Assembly (NCBI GenBank): GCA_965279475.1
Contig: CBDIIA010000003.1
Span: forward strand, 2,294,001-2,358,000
Direction: 5' to 3'
DNA length: 64,000 bases
Source: Pseudorhodoferax sp965279475
GTDB taxonomy: Bacteria; Pseudomonadota; Gammaproteobacteria; Burkholderiales; Burkholderiaceae_C
Shown: positions 44,411 through 53,594 of the stretch, one piece after another
Layout of the letters: every line of letters begins with the position of its first letter
Numbering within the stretch: position 1 is the stretch's first letter
Position numbers and translations under genes: made by a program
Notes under the pieces: model-generated
Told to the model about the DNA's origin: nothing
Databases searched by the model: none
Seen by the model: the letters and a program-made list of their open reading frames with translations, nothing else

Positions 44411-45246
44411 AAGCGTTCCTGCAGCAGTACCTGCGCCACTACGGCGCCGTGGCCGGCCTGGTGATCTTCACCTTCGTCGCCCTGGTGGCCATTGGCGCGT
44501 CGGTGCTCTACGAACAGTCACCCTGGATGATGGTCGCCAAGCCGATGATCATGCCGTTCAGCAACGCCGGTTATCCGATGGGCACCGACATGCTGGGCCG
44601 CGACGTGATGGCCGGGCTGGCCCACGGCGCCCGCGTCTCGTTGATGGTCGGCCTGGTCGCGACCTTCGTCGCGCTGGTGGTCGGCATCCTGGTCGGCGCC
44701 ATCGCCGGCTATTCCGGCGGCTGGGTCGACGACGTGCTGATGGGCGTGACCGAGTTCTTCCAGACCATCCCGCAGCTGGTGATGGCCGTGATGGTGGTTG
44801 CCATCCTGAGCCCCACGCTCACCTCGATCATCGGCGCCATCGCGCTGGTGTCGTGGCCGCCCGTCGCGCGGCTGGTGCGCGGCGAGTTCCTGGCGCTGCG
44901 CGAGCGCGAGTTCGTGCAGGCGGCGGTGGTGATCGGCCAGCGGCCGATGCGCATCATCCTGACGCAGATCCTGCCCAACGCGATGTCGTCCATCATCGTG
45001 ATGGGCTCGTTCATGGTGGCCACCGCCATCCTGACCGAGGCAGCGCTCTCGTTCCTGGGCCTGGGCGACCGCAACGCGATGAGCTGGGGTTTCATGATCG
45101 GCGCGGCGCGCACCGTGATCCGGCAATCGTGGTGGCTGAGCATCGGCCCCGGCGTCGCGATCCTGGTGACGGTGCTGGCGATCAACCTGATCGGCGAGGG
45201 TCTGAACGATGCATTGAACCCGCACCTGCGGCAACGCGGCGAATGA
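44407..45246 (+). CDS. ABC transporter permease, DppC-like
   Basis: 279 residues. The ATG at 44407 overlaps the preceding stop by ATGA. Begins with a short cytoplasmic part and a membrane helix, has the DppC start motif PMGTDMLGRDVMAGLAHGAR and the contact loop FVQAAVVIGQRPMRIILTQI. Partner of the DppB-like permease. Confidence 0.88.
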   Translation: MKAFLQQYLRHYGAVAGLVIFTFVALVAIGASVLYEQSPWMMVAKPMIMPFSNAGYPMGTDMLGRDVMAGLAHGARVSLMVGLVATFVALVVGILVGAIAGYSGGWVDDVLMGVTEFFQTIPQLVMAVMVVAILSPTLTSIIGAIALVSWPPVARLVRGEFLALREREFVQAAVVIGQRPMRIILTQILPNAMSSIIVMGSFMVATAILTEAALSFLGLGDRNAMSWGFMIGAARTVIRQSWWLSIGPGVAILVTVLAINLIGEGLNDALNPHLRQRGE

Positions 45247-45259
45247 CGGGGCGCATGTG

Positions 45260-46933
45260 ATGACCAAATTCCCCCCCGCCCCTCCCGCTGCTTTGCTGAC
45301 GCCACCGATCCTGAGTGTGCGCGACCTGTCGGTGCCGCTGCCCTCCTGCGGCAGCGACCGGCCCTATGCCGTGCGCAACGTGTCCTACGACCTGCACCCG
45401 CGCGAGATCCTCTGCATCGTCGGCGAATCGGGCTCGGGCAAGTCGATGAGCGCCAACGCCATCATGGGCCTGCTGCCGAGTTACCTGCAGCCCCACGGCG
45501 GCAGCATCCTGTTCGAGGGCCGCGACCTGCTGCGCGAGAACGAGGCCACGCTGCTCGCGATGCGCGGCAAGGACATGGCCATGGTGTTCCAGGAGCCGCT
45601 GTCGGCCCTGAACCCGGTGATGACTGTCGGCGACCAGATCCTCGAGGTGATGCAGGCGCACCACGCCTATCCGGGCGAGGCCGGGCAACGCCGCATGCTG
45701 GAGATGCTCGACTTCGTCGGCCTGCCCGATCCGGCCACGCTCGCCAGGTCGTACCCGTTCCGGCTGTCGGGCGGCCAGCGCCAGCGCGTGGTGATCGCGA
45801 TGGCCCTGGTGCTCGAGCCCAAGCTGCTGATCGCCGACGAGCCGACCACGGCGCTCGACGTGACCACGCAGGCGCAGATCCTCGCGCTGATCAAGCGCAT
45901 CCAGCGCGAGAAGGGCATGGCGGTGATGTTCGTCACGCACGACTTCGGCGTGGTCGCCGAGATCGCCGACCGCGTGGCCGTGATGGAGCGCGGCATCGTC
46001 GTCGAGCAGGGCACGGCCGAGCAGGTGCTGAACGCGCCGGCCCACGCCTACACCCGGCGCCTGATTGCCGCCGTGCCGCACAAGCGCAGCGACGAAAGCC
46101 AGACCCATGCCGGCCAGCCGGTGATCCGCGTGGAGAACCTGCGCAAGACCTACGTGACCGGCGGCGGCTGGTTCGGCGGCGCGCGCCGCGTGGTGAAGGC
46201 GGTCGACGACGTGAGCTTCGAGGTGCGCAAAGGCCAGACGCTGGGCATCGTCGGCGAATCGGGCTCGGGCAAGTCGACCATCGGCAAGTGCCTGCTGCGC
46301 CTGACCGGCGTGGACGGCGGCGTCATCGCCTTCGACGGGCGCGACCTGGCCAAGCTGACCGAGCGCGAGTTCCGGCCGCTGCGCCGCGACGTGCAGATGA
46401 TCTTCCAGGATCCGTTCTCGTCACTGAACCCGCGCCACACGGTCGGCCGCATCATCACCGACGGCCCGCGTGCCAATGGCGTCGACGGTGCCAAGGCCAA
46501 TGCCCGGGCGCGCGAACTGCTCGAACTGGTGGGGCTGGAAGCGGCGGCGTTCGACCGCTACCCGAGCCAGTTCTCCGGCGGCCAGCGCCAGCGCATCGGC
46601 ATCGCCCGCGCGCTGGCGCTCGAACCCAAGCTGCTGGTGGCCGACGAATCGGTGTCGGCACTCGACGTGTCGGTGCAGGCCCAGGTGCTGGAGCTGCTGG
46701 CCAGCCTGCAGAAGCGGCTCGACATCGCGATGATCTTCATCACGCACGACCTGCGGGTCGCCGCGCAGATCTGCCACCACGTGGCCGTGATGCACCGCGG
46801 CAAGATCGTCGAATACGGCCCGCCGTCGCAGATCTTCGACGCGCCGCAGCACGACTACACGCAACGGCTGATCGCCGCCGTGCCCGGCCAGCACTGGGAT
46901 TCGACCGGCGTTGCCGCGCGGCTCGCGGTGTGA
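45260..46933 (+). CDS. ABC transporter ATP-binding protein, fused DppD-DppF type
   Basis: 557 residues holding two complete ATPase domains. Domain 1 (about 12-260): Walker A GESGSGKSMSAN, signature LSGGQRQRVVIAMAL, Walker B LLIADEPTTALD. Domain 2 (about 290-540): Walker A GESGSGKSTIGK, signature FSGGQRQRIGIARALA, Walker B LLVADESVSALD. Separate proteins in most dpp operons; the fusion is common in the Gsi/Yej-like group. The ATG at 45260 is used; a GTG at 45257 adds one residue. Confidence 0.88.
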   Translation: MTKFPPAPPAALLTPPILSVRDLSVPLPSCGSDRPYAVRNVSYDLHPREILCIVGESGSGKSMSANAIMGLLPSYLQPHGGSILFEGRDLLRENEATLLAMRGKDMAMVFQEPLSALNPVMTVGDQILEVMQAHHAYPGEAGQRRMLEMLDFVGLPDPATLARSYPFRLSGGQRQRVVIAMALVLEPKLLIADEPTTALDVTTQAQILALIKRIQREKGMAVMFVTHDFGVVAEIADRVAVMERGIVVEQGTAEQVLNAPAHAYTRRLIAAVPHKRSDESQTHAGQPVIRVENLRKTYVTGGGWFGGARRVVKAVDDVSFEVRKGQTLGIVGESGSGKSTIGKCLLRLTGVDGGVIAFDGRDLAKLTEREFRPLRRDVQMIFQDPFSSLNPRHTVGRIITDGPRANGVDGAKANARARELLELVGLEAAAFDRYPSQFSGGQRQRIGIARALALEPKLLVADESVSALDVSVQAQVLELLASLQKRLDIAMIFITHDLRVAAQICHHVAVMHRGKIVEYGPPSQIFDAPQHDYTQRLIAAVPGQHWDSTGVAARLAV

Positions 46934-46991
46934 CGCCGCGCCCCGTTCCCCATCACCTCTTTACCGACCCGTTCTCCACGATTCCCGCTCC

Positions 46992-47918
46992 ATGACCATC
47001 GCCGCGCTCCTCAGCCGCTCCGCCGACCTCGGCTTCATGAAACCCCTGCTCGAAGCACTCGACCCCTCGCTCGAAGTGCTGCTCGGCGACGACCCGCGCA
47101 TCGCCGATGCCGAAGTGGCCATCTGCTGGGACGCACCCCGCGGCATCTACGCGCAGATGCCCCGGCTGAAGCTAGTGCACAGCATCGCCGCCGGCATCGA
47201 CAACGTGGTGGCCGAGCAGGACCTGCGCGGCCTGCCGGTGTGCCGCGTGGTCGACCCGATGCTCGCTGAGGGCATGCTGCAGTACGTGTTGTGGGGCGTG
47301 CTGATGTTTCACCGCAAGATCGACCTGGCGATGCGCAGCCAGCGCGAGCAGCAATGGAAGCGCCCGCTGCAGACGCCGGCGGCCAGCTGCCGCGTCGGCC
47401 TGATGGGCCTGGGCGAGATGGGCGGACGCATCGCCGAAGTGCTGCCCACGCTCGGCTACACGGTGCGCGGCTGGTCGCGTACGCCGAAGCAGATCGCAGG
47501 CGTCACCACCTTCAGCGGCGAGGCCGGCTACCGCGACTTCCTGGCCGGCACCGACGTGCTGGTCTGCCTGATCCCGCTGACCCCCGAGACCCGCGGCATC
47601 CTCGACCGCCGCACCTTCGATGCGCTGCCCAAGGGCGCCACGCTGATCCACTGCGGCCGCGGCGAACACCTGGTCGAGGCCGACCTGATCGCGGCGCTGC
47701 AGAGCGGCCAGCTGCGCGGCGCGGCGCTCGACGTGTTCGAGAAGGAACCCCTGCCACCCGGCAACCCGTTGTGGACGACCCCTGGCGTGCTCGTCACTCC
47801 CCACATGGCGACGATGGCGACCTTCGACGTGGTGGCGCAGCAGATCGTGCGCAACATCGGCCAGCTGGGCCGAGGCGAACCCCTGTTGCACACCGCCGAC
47901 ATGGCGCGCGGCTATTGA
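46992..47918 (+). CDS. D-2-hydroxyacid dehydrogenase (GhrA-like)
   Basis: 308 residues. NAD(P) motif GLMGLGEMGGRIAEVLPTLG, then TLIHCGRGEHLVEADLIAAL (Arg-Gly), a Glu in VFEKEPLP and the catalytic His in VTPHMATMA. GhrA-type enzymes reduce glyoxylate and hydroxypyruvate, but many act on other 2-oxoacids. In this unit it may process the carbon skeleton of the imported compound. Confidence 0.83.
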   Translation: MTIAALLSRSADLGFMKPLLEALDPSLEVLLGDDPRIADAEVAICWDAPRGIYAQMPRLKLVHSIAAGIDNVVAEQDLRGLPVCRVVDPMLAEGMLQYVLWGVLMFHRKIDLAMRSQREQQWKRPLQTPAASCRVGLMGLGEMGGRIAEVLPTLGYTVRGWSRTPKQIAGVTTFSGEAGYRDFLAGTDVLVCLIPLTPETRGILDRRTFDALPKGATLIHCGRGEHLVEADLIAALQSGQLRGAALDVFEKEPLPPGNPLWTTPGVLVTPHMATMATFDVVAQQIVRNIGQLGRGEPLLHTADMARGY

Positions 47919-47951
47919 CCGACCCGACCCGTTTATCCGAGGACCACAACC

Positions 47952-48947
47952 ATGAGCGACCCCGCATTCAGCGCCATCTCCAGCCCCGAACCGGCGGCAC
48001 CGGTGGATCCGCAGATCCAGGAGTTCCTGCGCCGCATGGCACTCGAAGGTGCCAAGTACCCGCGCCGCGACACCGTGTCGATCGGCGAAGGCCGCCAGAT
48101 CGCCGAGAAGGTGCGTGCGCAGTGGACCGTAGGCGGCCCGGTGATGGCGCGCACCATCGACTGCAAGCTGCCCACGCGCCACGGTGACATCGAGGCCCGG
48201 GTGTACTACCCGGCGAAACGGGCGCTGCCGGGCATCTTCTTCTACATCCACGGCGGCGGGTTCACGCTGTTCAGCATCAACACCCACGACCGCGTGATGC
48301 GCGAGTACGCCGAGCGCGCCGGCATCGTGGTGATCGGCATCAACTACAGCCTGGCGCCGGAAGCCAAGTTCCCGCAGGCGCTGGACGAGTGTGTGGACAC
48401 GGTGCACTGGATCGTGGCCAACGCCGCGCAACTCGAGATCGATGCCAAGCAGCTGTTCATCGGCGGTGACTCGGCCGGCGGCAACCTGTCGGTGGGCACC
48501 TGCCTGACCTTCCGCGACGCCGGCCTGGCGCCGGTCGCAGGCATGGTGCTGAACTACGGCGGCTACTCCACCACCGACAACCTGAGCAACCCCTCGGTGC
48601 TGCGCTACGGCGCCGGCGAGCATGGCCTAAGCCTGCACATGATGGTCTGGTTCCGCCGGCTCTACGTCGATCCGGCGCGCCTCGACGTGCGGCAGACGCC
48701 GCTGTCGGCGCGGCTCGAAGGCCTGCCGCCGGCCTGGATGGTGATCACCGAATGCGACCCGCTGTACGACGAGAACATCGCGATGGCGGCCAAACTGAAA
48801 TCCTCCGGCGTCGCCGTCGAATCCAAGGTCTACCCGGGCACGGTGCACAGCTTCCTCGAAGCGGTATCGATCGCCGACGTGGCGGTGGAAGCCTTCGAGG
48901 ACACGGCCGCCTGGCTGCGCCGCCAATCCAAGGCCTCCAAGGTCTGA
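47952..48947 (+). CDS. Alpha/beta hydrolase fold-3 esterase (HSL family), tandem copy 1
   Basis: 331 residues. Oxyanion motif HGGG (100-103), nucleophile S174 in GGDSAGGN, acid Asp in TECDPLYDEN and catalytic His in PGTVHSFLEA. The hormone-sensitive-lipase family cleaves short acyl esters. Its N-terminal 90 residues (DPQIQEFLRRMA ... YPRRDTVSI) align without gaps with the next gene. Confidence 0.86.
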   Translation: MSDPAFSAISSPEPAAPVDPQIQEFLRRMALEGAKYPRRDTVSIGEGRQIAEKVRAQWTVGGPVMARTIDCKLPTRHGDIEARVYYPAKRALPGIFFYIHGGGFTLFSINTHDRVMREYAERAGIVVIGINYSLAPEAKFPQALDECVDTVHWIVANAAQLEIDAKQLFIGGDSAGGNLSVGTCLTFRDAGLAPVAGMVLNYGGYSTTDNLSNPSVLRYGAGEHGLSLHMMVWFRRLYVDPARLDVRQTPLSARLEGLPPAWMVITECDPLYDENIAMAAKLKSSGVAVESKVYPGTVHSFLEAVSIADVAVEAFEDTAAWLRRQSKASKV

Positions 48948-48962
48948 GCGGGCACGGCCACG

Positions 48963-49949
48963 ATGGACGACCCGGCTTTCAGCGCCACCACGCAGCCCGC
49001 GCCCCTGGCCCGGCTGGACCCGCAGATCGAGGAGTTCACGCGCCGCATGGGCGCCGACGCCGCACAGTACCCGCGCCGCGACACGGTTTCGATCGCCAAG
49101 GGCCGCGAGATCGCCGAGAAGGTGCGTGCACCCTGGGCCCGTGGCGGCCCGACGATGGCGCGCACCGTGGAGCGCACGGTGCCCACGCGCCACGGCGAAG
49201 TGCGCCTGCGCGTGTACACCCCCGCCAGCCGCAGCCTGCCCGGTGCCTTGCTCTACATCCATGGCGGCGGCTTCGTGCTGTTCAGCCTCGACACGCACGA
49301 CCGCGTGATGCGCGAGTACGCCGAGCGCGCGGGCATCACGGTGGTCGGCATCGACTACACCCGTGCGCCGGACGCCAAGTTTCCGCAGCCGCTGGAAGAA
49401 TGCATCGACGTGGTCGCCTGGCTGGCGGCGCATGGCAGGCAGCTCGACATCGACCCGACGCAACTGTTCATCGGCGGCGATTCGGCCGGCGGCAACCTGT
49501 CACTCGCCACCTGCATCGACTTTCGCGACCGGGGCCTGGCGCCGATCGCGGGCATGGTGCTGAACTACGGCGCGTTCAACACCGACGTGCACCGCAACTC
49601 CATGCTGCGCTACGGCGCGGGCGAGTACGGCCTGTCGCTGCACATGATGGTCTGGTTCTACCGCAACTACCTGCGCGGGCGCGACGACTATGCCGATCCG
49701 CGCGTGAACCTGGTGGCCGCGCAACTGCACGGCCTGCCGCCAGCGCTGATGGCCATCACCGAATGCGACCCGCTGCACGACGACAGCATCGAAATGGGGC
49801 AGCTGCTGCGCCAGGCCGGCGTCGACGTCACCGACAAGGTCTACCCCGGCACGGTGCACAGCTTTCTCGAGGCCGTCTCCGTCGCCGATGTCGCGGCCGA
49901 GGCGTTCGACGATGCCGCGCGCTGGATCCGGCGCATTGCACAGACCTAG
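48963..49949 (+). CDS. Alpha/beta hydrolase fold-3 esterase (HSL family), tandem copy 2
   Basis: 328 residues, a paralogue of the previous gene, 15 bases on. HGGG 100-103 and S174 (GGDSAGGN) are at identical positions, with TECDPLHDDS and PGTVHSFLEAV later. Over residues 91-180 I count 64 of 90 identities by eye, with no gap. The pair suggests a duplication with kept catalysis and possibly changed substrate. The next gene starts 53 bases on. Confidence 0.86.
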   Translation: MDDPAFSATTQPAPLARLDPQIEEFTRRMGADAAQYPRRDTVSIAKGREIAEKVRAPWARGGPTMARTVERTVPTRHGEVRLRVYTPASRSLPGALLYIHGGGFVLFSLDTHDRVMREYAERAGITVVGIDYTRAPDAKFPQPLEECIDVVAWLAAHGRQLDIDPTQLFIGGDSAGGNLSLATCIDFRDRGLAPIAGMVLNYGAFNTDVHRNSMLRYGAGEYGLSLHMMVWFYRNYLRGRDDYADPRVNLVAAQLHGLPPALMAITECDPLHDDSIEMGQLLRQAGVDVTDKVYPGTVHSFLEAVSVADVAAEAFDDAARWIRRIAQT

Positions 49950-50002
49950 TCGCGTCCGGCCCGTTCGCCTCTCCAAAACCACCCCTCAAAAAAGACCCTG
50001 AG

Positions 50003-50647
50003 ATGTACACCCCTCCCGCCTACGCGGAATCCGACCTGCAGCTGCTGCACCGGCGCATGCGCCAATGGAGTTTCGCCACCCTGGTGACGCAGGGCCGCAA
50101 CGGGCTCAACGCCACCCACCTGCCCTTTCTGCTCGACGCCGACGACGGCCCGAACGGCCGGCTCACCACCCACCTGGCCCGCGGCAATGCGCAGTACCAG
50201 GACCTGCTGGAGGGCGCGGAGGCGCTGGTGATCTTCCAGGGGCCGCACGCCTTCATCTCGCCCAGCTGGTACACCAACCAGGTGACATTTCCCACGTGGA
50301 ACTACACCGCCATCCACGTGCGCGGCAAGCCGCAGCTGGTCGAGGACACCGAGGCCATCCATGCCATCCTGCGCAAGACCGTGGCGCTGTACGACACGCC
50401 GCTGGGCGGCGTCTGGGATCTGGAGGCCGTGCCGGGCACGCTGACTTCGACCAAGCTGCGGGCCATCGTCGCGCTGCACATCCCGGTCACGACGATCGAG
50501 GGCAAGATGAAACTGAACCAGGACAAGACGGTGGCCGACCGGCTCGGTGTGATCGCTGCGCTGGAGGCGCAGAATGACGCCTTGAGCACGGCTGTGGCGA
50601 AACTGATCCGCGAACAGCCCGACATGGCGCAGGCACTTGCCACCTGA
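50003..50647 (+). CDS. FMN-binding negative transcriptional regulator, PaiB-like
   Basis: 214 residues. Starts MYTPPAYAESDLQLLHRRMR and has ISPSWYTNQVTFPTWNYTAIHV, PaiB-type signatures of the split beta-barrel flavin fold. PaiB in Bacillus represses sporulation and protease genes with PaiA, but most members are uncharacterised flavoproteins. The ATG at 50003 follows a weak ribosome-binding site. Confidence 0.82.
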   Translation: MYTPPAYAESDLQLLHRRMRQWSFATLVTQGRNGLNATHLPFLLDADDGPNGRLTTHLARGNAQYQDLLEGAEALVIFQGPHAFISPSWYTNQVTFPTWNYTAIHVRGKPQLVEDTEAIHAILRKTVALYDTPLGGVWDLEAVPGTLTSTKLRAIVALHIPVTTIEGKMKLNQDKTVADRLGVIAALEAQNDALSTAVAKLIREQPDMAQALAT

Positions 50648-50680
50648 GTTGCCCGCCGACGACGACTGAACGGAGAACCC

Positions 50681-51424
50681 ATGGACCGCATCGCCCCCGA
50701 ACACCTGCAGGACGCCGAAGCCCGCACCCGCCACGACCTGGCGGCGTTGTACCGGCTGGTCGCGCATTTCAAGATGACGGACCTGATCGACACGCACATC
50801 AGCGCCCGCATCCCTGGTACCGACGACCAGTTCCTGATCAACCGCTACGGCGTGCTGTTCCACGAGATGCAGCCCGAAGACCTGGTGAAGATCGACTCCA
50901 GCGGCAAGGCGCTGGGCGACTGGGGCGACGGCGCGGCGCCGCGCGTCAACGCGGCCGGCTTCACGATCCATTCGGCCGTGCACATGGCACGGCACGACCT
51001 GGCCTGCGTGATCCACACCCACACGGCCGACGGCATCGCGGTGTCGTGCCAGGCCGAAGGCCTGCTGCCCATCACCCAGCACGCACTGAAATTCCACGGC
51101 CACCTGGGCTACCACACCTACGAAGGCATCGCGCTCGATCTGGACGAACGCGGGCGCCTGATCGCCAGCCTGGGCACGCACCAGTGCATGATCCTGCGCA
51201 ACCACGGCCTGCTGGCCGCCGGCCGCACGATCCCCGAGGCCTTCGTCAACATCTATTTCCTCGAACGGGCCTGCCAGGCGCAGATCAAGGCGATGAGCGG
51301 TGGCGCAAAGCTGAGCTACCCTTCACCCGAGGTGTGCGACCGCACGGCCGGGCAGTTCAACCGCGAAGGTGTGTTGGGGTATTGCGAGATGGCCTGGCAG
51401 TCGGCTCTGCGGCTGATTGCGTGA
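50681..51424 (+). CDS. Class II aldolase/adducin-family protein
   Basis: 247 residues. Zinc-type motifs HTHTADG (two His) and a later LRNHGLLAAG; starts ARTRHDLAALYRLVAHFKM. The family includes fuculose-phosphate aldolase and ribulose-5-phosphate epimerase. Last of the accessory unit; a 123-base convergent gap with no gene follows. Confidence 0.84.
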   Translation: MDRIAPEHLQDAEARTRHDLAALYRLVAHFKMTDLIDTHISARIPGTDDQFLINRYGVLFHEMQPEDLVKIDSSGKALGDWGDGAAPRVNAAGFTIHSAVHMARHDLACVIHTHTADGIAVSCQAEGLLPITQHALKFHGHLGYHTYEGIALDLDERGRLIASLGTHQCMILRNHGLLAAGRTIPEAFVNIYFLERACQAQIKAMSGGAKLSYPSPEVCDRTAGQFNREGVLGYCEMAWQSALRLIA

Positions 51425-51547
51425 GCCGTAACTGCTTGCAGATTGGCGCGCTGCACGCGCGACCGAGGTCGAGCTCCACGCCCTTGCAGCTTCCGGCATC
51501 CCCTCCCGCGTGAGGTCCGGATATCGCGATGTAGACGTTCGCGTGCC

Positions 51548-51964
51548 TTATCGGTCAGACGCCCTCATCGCCTGTTGCACGGGGTGGCTGTCCACGACTT
51601 GCTCCATGCTGACGATCTTGCCGTCCTGGATGCGGTAGAGGTGCGCAAAACTCGCCGTCATGGAACGGCCCGTGGCGCGGTACGTGCCAGAGTAGACGCC
51701 GAAGGCGGCCACCCGGTCGCCGTCGGCCAGGTAGGTATGGACCTTGGCCTGGTAACCGTCCCATTCGGCTGCCAGGCGCTTGAACACGCCGGCCACGATC
51801 TGCTCGGGCCCGATGTAGGTTCCGGCGTAAGGAAAGCCGGCCGCTTCGGTCCAGCTGGCGTCGGGGGCCAGCACGGCCAGCAGGTTGCGGCCGTTCTCCT
51901 CCGATGGGCCTTCGTAGGTCGAGCGGATGATGTCCAGGTTGCCCGGCGCAGCGCTCAGCCCCAT
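51548..51964 (-). CDS. SnoaL-like (NTF2-fold) protein
   Basis: 138 residues with the cone-shaped NTF2-like sequence pattern (IRSTYEGPSEENGRNLLAVLAPDASWTE and SFAHLYRIQDGKIVSMEQVV). The family includes ketosteroid isomerases and limonene epoxide hydrolases; catalysis is not evident. The start overlaps the MBL-fold gene by 10 bases, so it is the last gene of that small operon. Confidence 0.74.
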   Translation of the reverse strand: MGLSAAPGNLDIIRSTYEGPSEENGRNLLAVLAPDASWTEAAGFPYAGTYIGPEQIVAGVFKRLAAEWDGYQAKVHTYLADGDRVAAFGVYSGTYRATGRSMTASFAHLYRIQDGKIVSMEQVVDSHPVQQAMRASDR

Positions 51965-52848
51965 TTCATTTCACCCTTGGCCACCTTGGCGCCGATCTGC
52001 AGCGCGGGCGCAAGGCCGGCACTGGGGTAACGCCTGGTCATGGCAGCGATCAGCGCCGCGCTGTCGGCGGCCTTGGCGAGTTCTTCTTCAAAGGCCAGCA
52101 GGTACTCGCGGGTGTAGCTGATCGCCGAGACGTTCAGCGCGCCATCGGCGGCCAGGTGCCCGGGTACCACCACGGCCGGCTTGCGCGCGGCGATGGCGTC
52201 CAGCGTCTTGATCCAGGCGGCACGTCCTTGCGCGGTGGGGGTGTCGGCCGTCCAGACGTGCAAGCCCGAGAACACCAGCACACCGCCGAACACTGCGTTC
52301 AACGAAGGCACCCACAGATAACGCCGGTTGTCCAGCCCCTGGGCGGCGACGATCTCGATGGTCTGGCCTTCCAGGCTCAGCGAGGCACCGTCGAAGGCGT
52401 CGGGGAACACGATGTCCGACAGCTGCTGCGGACCGTTTTCCTTCAACTGCGGGGCCCAGGTGGCGATCTTCTTCTCGACATTGGCCCGGATGGCTGCGAT
52501 CGTGGCGGAGGCCGCGATCACCCTGGCCTGTGGGAAGGCAGCCTTGATGGGGCCCAGGCTGAAGTAATAGTCGGGATCGCTCTGGCTGATGTAGACCGTG
52601 GTGAGCGTCTTGCCCGAAGCCTTGATCGCCTCGGCCACGGCGCGGCCGTCGGGCAGGGAAAAGCCACCATCGATGAGGATGGCTTCGTTGGCGCCGGACA
52701 GCAGCACGGGGGCGCGGAAGAAACCACGCTCGCCGGCCGGGAAGTGCTTCCACTGCAGCGGACCGGCGGCCAGTGCGCCGGTACCGGCGAGCGCGGCGAT
52801 GGCACCGGCGGCGCTTGCGGTCTGAACGAAGTCTCTGCGAGTCATCAT
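51955..52848 (-). CDS. MBL-fold protein lacking the metal-binding HxHxDH motif, with twin-arginine signal
   Basis: 297 residues. N-terminus MTRRDFVQTASAAG ... GALAAG is a twin-arginine type signal. The fold is that of metallo-beta-lactamase hydrolases (AILIDGGFSLPDGRAV, VVVPGHLAADG), but at residues 88-94 the canonical THxHxDH reads SQSDPDY, so both first histidines and the last one are missing. The protein may not bind two metals by the usual set and may be a pseudoenzyme or use other ligands. Second in the operon between the DsbA-like and SnoaL-like genes. Confidence 0.75.
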   Translation of the reverse strand: MMTRRDFVQTASAAGAIAALAGTGALAAGPLQWKHFPAGERGFFRAPVLLSGANEAILIDGGFSLPDGRAVAEAIKASGKTLTTVYISQSDPDYYFSLGPIKAAFPQARVIAASATIAAIRANVEKKIATWAPQLKENGPQQLSDIVFPDAFDGASLSLEGQTIEIVAAQGLDNRRYLWVPSLNAVFGGVLVFSGLHVWTADTPTAQGRAAWIKTLDAIAARKPAVVVPGHLAADGALNVSAISYTREYLLAFEEELAKAADSAALIAAMTRRYPSAGLAPALQIGAKVAKGEMKWG

Positions 52849-52914
52849 GATGTTCCTGTCTGAAGTGAAGTGGTTGAACGAACGGAAAACGGTACCGGGG
52901 CGGGCGAGCCGCCG

Positions 52915-53550
52915 TCAGGCGGACAACTGGTCGATGAAGGCTTGGGGATTCGAATAGACAGTGTTGGCATTCAGCATCCGACGGCGTCCGTCCTCCTCCA
53001 GGATGAAGCTGGGCACGCCGCGCGCGCCGAACGCCTGCAGCAGCGCTTGCGCCTGGTCGGTCCGTGCACGGTTGGCATCGCGCAACGCGGCGTCGGGCTC
53101 GGCCAGCAGCGCCGCGGCCGGCTCCAGGCCCAGCGCCTGCAACACGGCGGCCAAGGTGTCCAGCCGCGTGATGTCCCGGCCTTCCACATAACGTGCACGT
53201 TGAATGGCCTGCAGCGCGTCCAGTTCGCGTTCGGGGGCCGTCCGCGCGACGGCGGTCAAGGCGAGGGTGGCAGGGCCACTGTCGAACACCTGCCGGCGGT
53301 CCGTCAGCACCTGGTCGCGGTAACGCGCGCTGAAGGGCTGGCCTGTCAGGCGCTCGATGCGCTGGTCGTTGCTCCACGCGTACGCGGCGAAGGCATCGTC
53401 CATCGGACGCGCGCCGTCGCCGGAAAACAGGCCGCTGGGCAGCAGCTGCAGCGCGATGCCGGGGTTGCCGGACGCCGCGGACACCGCCGCGCTGGCGCCG
53501 TAGCACCAGCCGCACAGCGGATCGAAAACGTAGTAAAGGGTCTTGCGCAT
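52915..53550 (-). CDS. DsbA-family oxidoreductase (FrnE-like)
   Basis: 211 residues from the ATG at 53548-53550 (an upstream in-frame Met at 53595 would place extra residues before YYVFDPLCGWC). Thioredoxin-like with CGWC (C13, C16) and the cis-Pro in ARGVPSFILEEDGRR. No signal peptide, so cytoplasmic, as for FrnE-type proteins. First gene of the operon divergent from the LysR regulator. Confidence 0.8.
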   Translation of the reverse strand: MRKTLYYVFDPLCGWCYGASAAVSAASGNPGIALQLLPSGLFSGDGARPMDDAFAAYAWSNDQRIERLTGQPFSARYRDQVLTDRRQVFDSGPATLALTAVARTAPERELDALQAIQRARYVEGRDITRLDTLAAVLQALGLEPAAALLAEPDAALRDANRARTDQAQALLQAFGARGVPSFILEEDGRRRMLNANTVYSNPQAFIDQLSA

Positions 53551-53594
53551 GGGGGCGGCCGGTGGGTGCATGCCGCCACTGTAGGCAAGAAGCA

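Noticed and set aside
51425..51547. Terminator or small gene in the convergent gap after the aldolase
   Set aside because: No stem with T-run and no supported reading frame.
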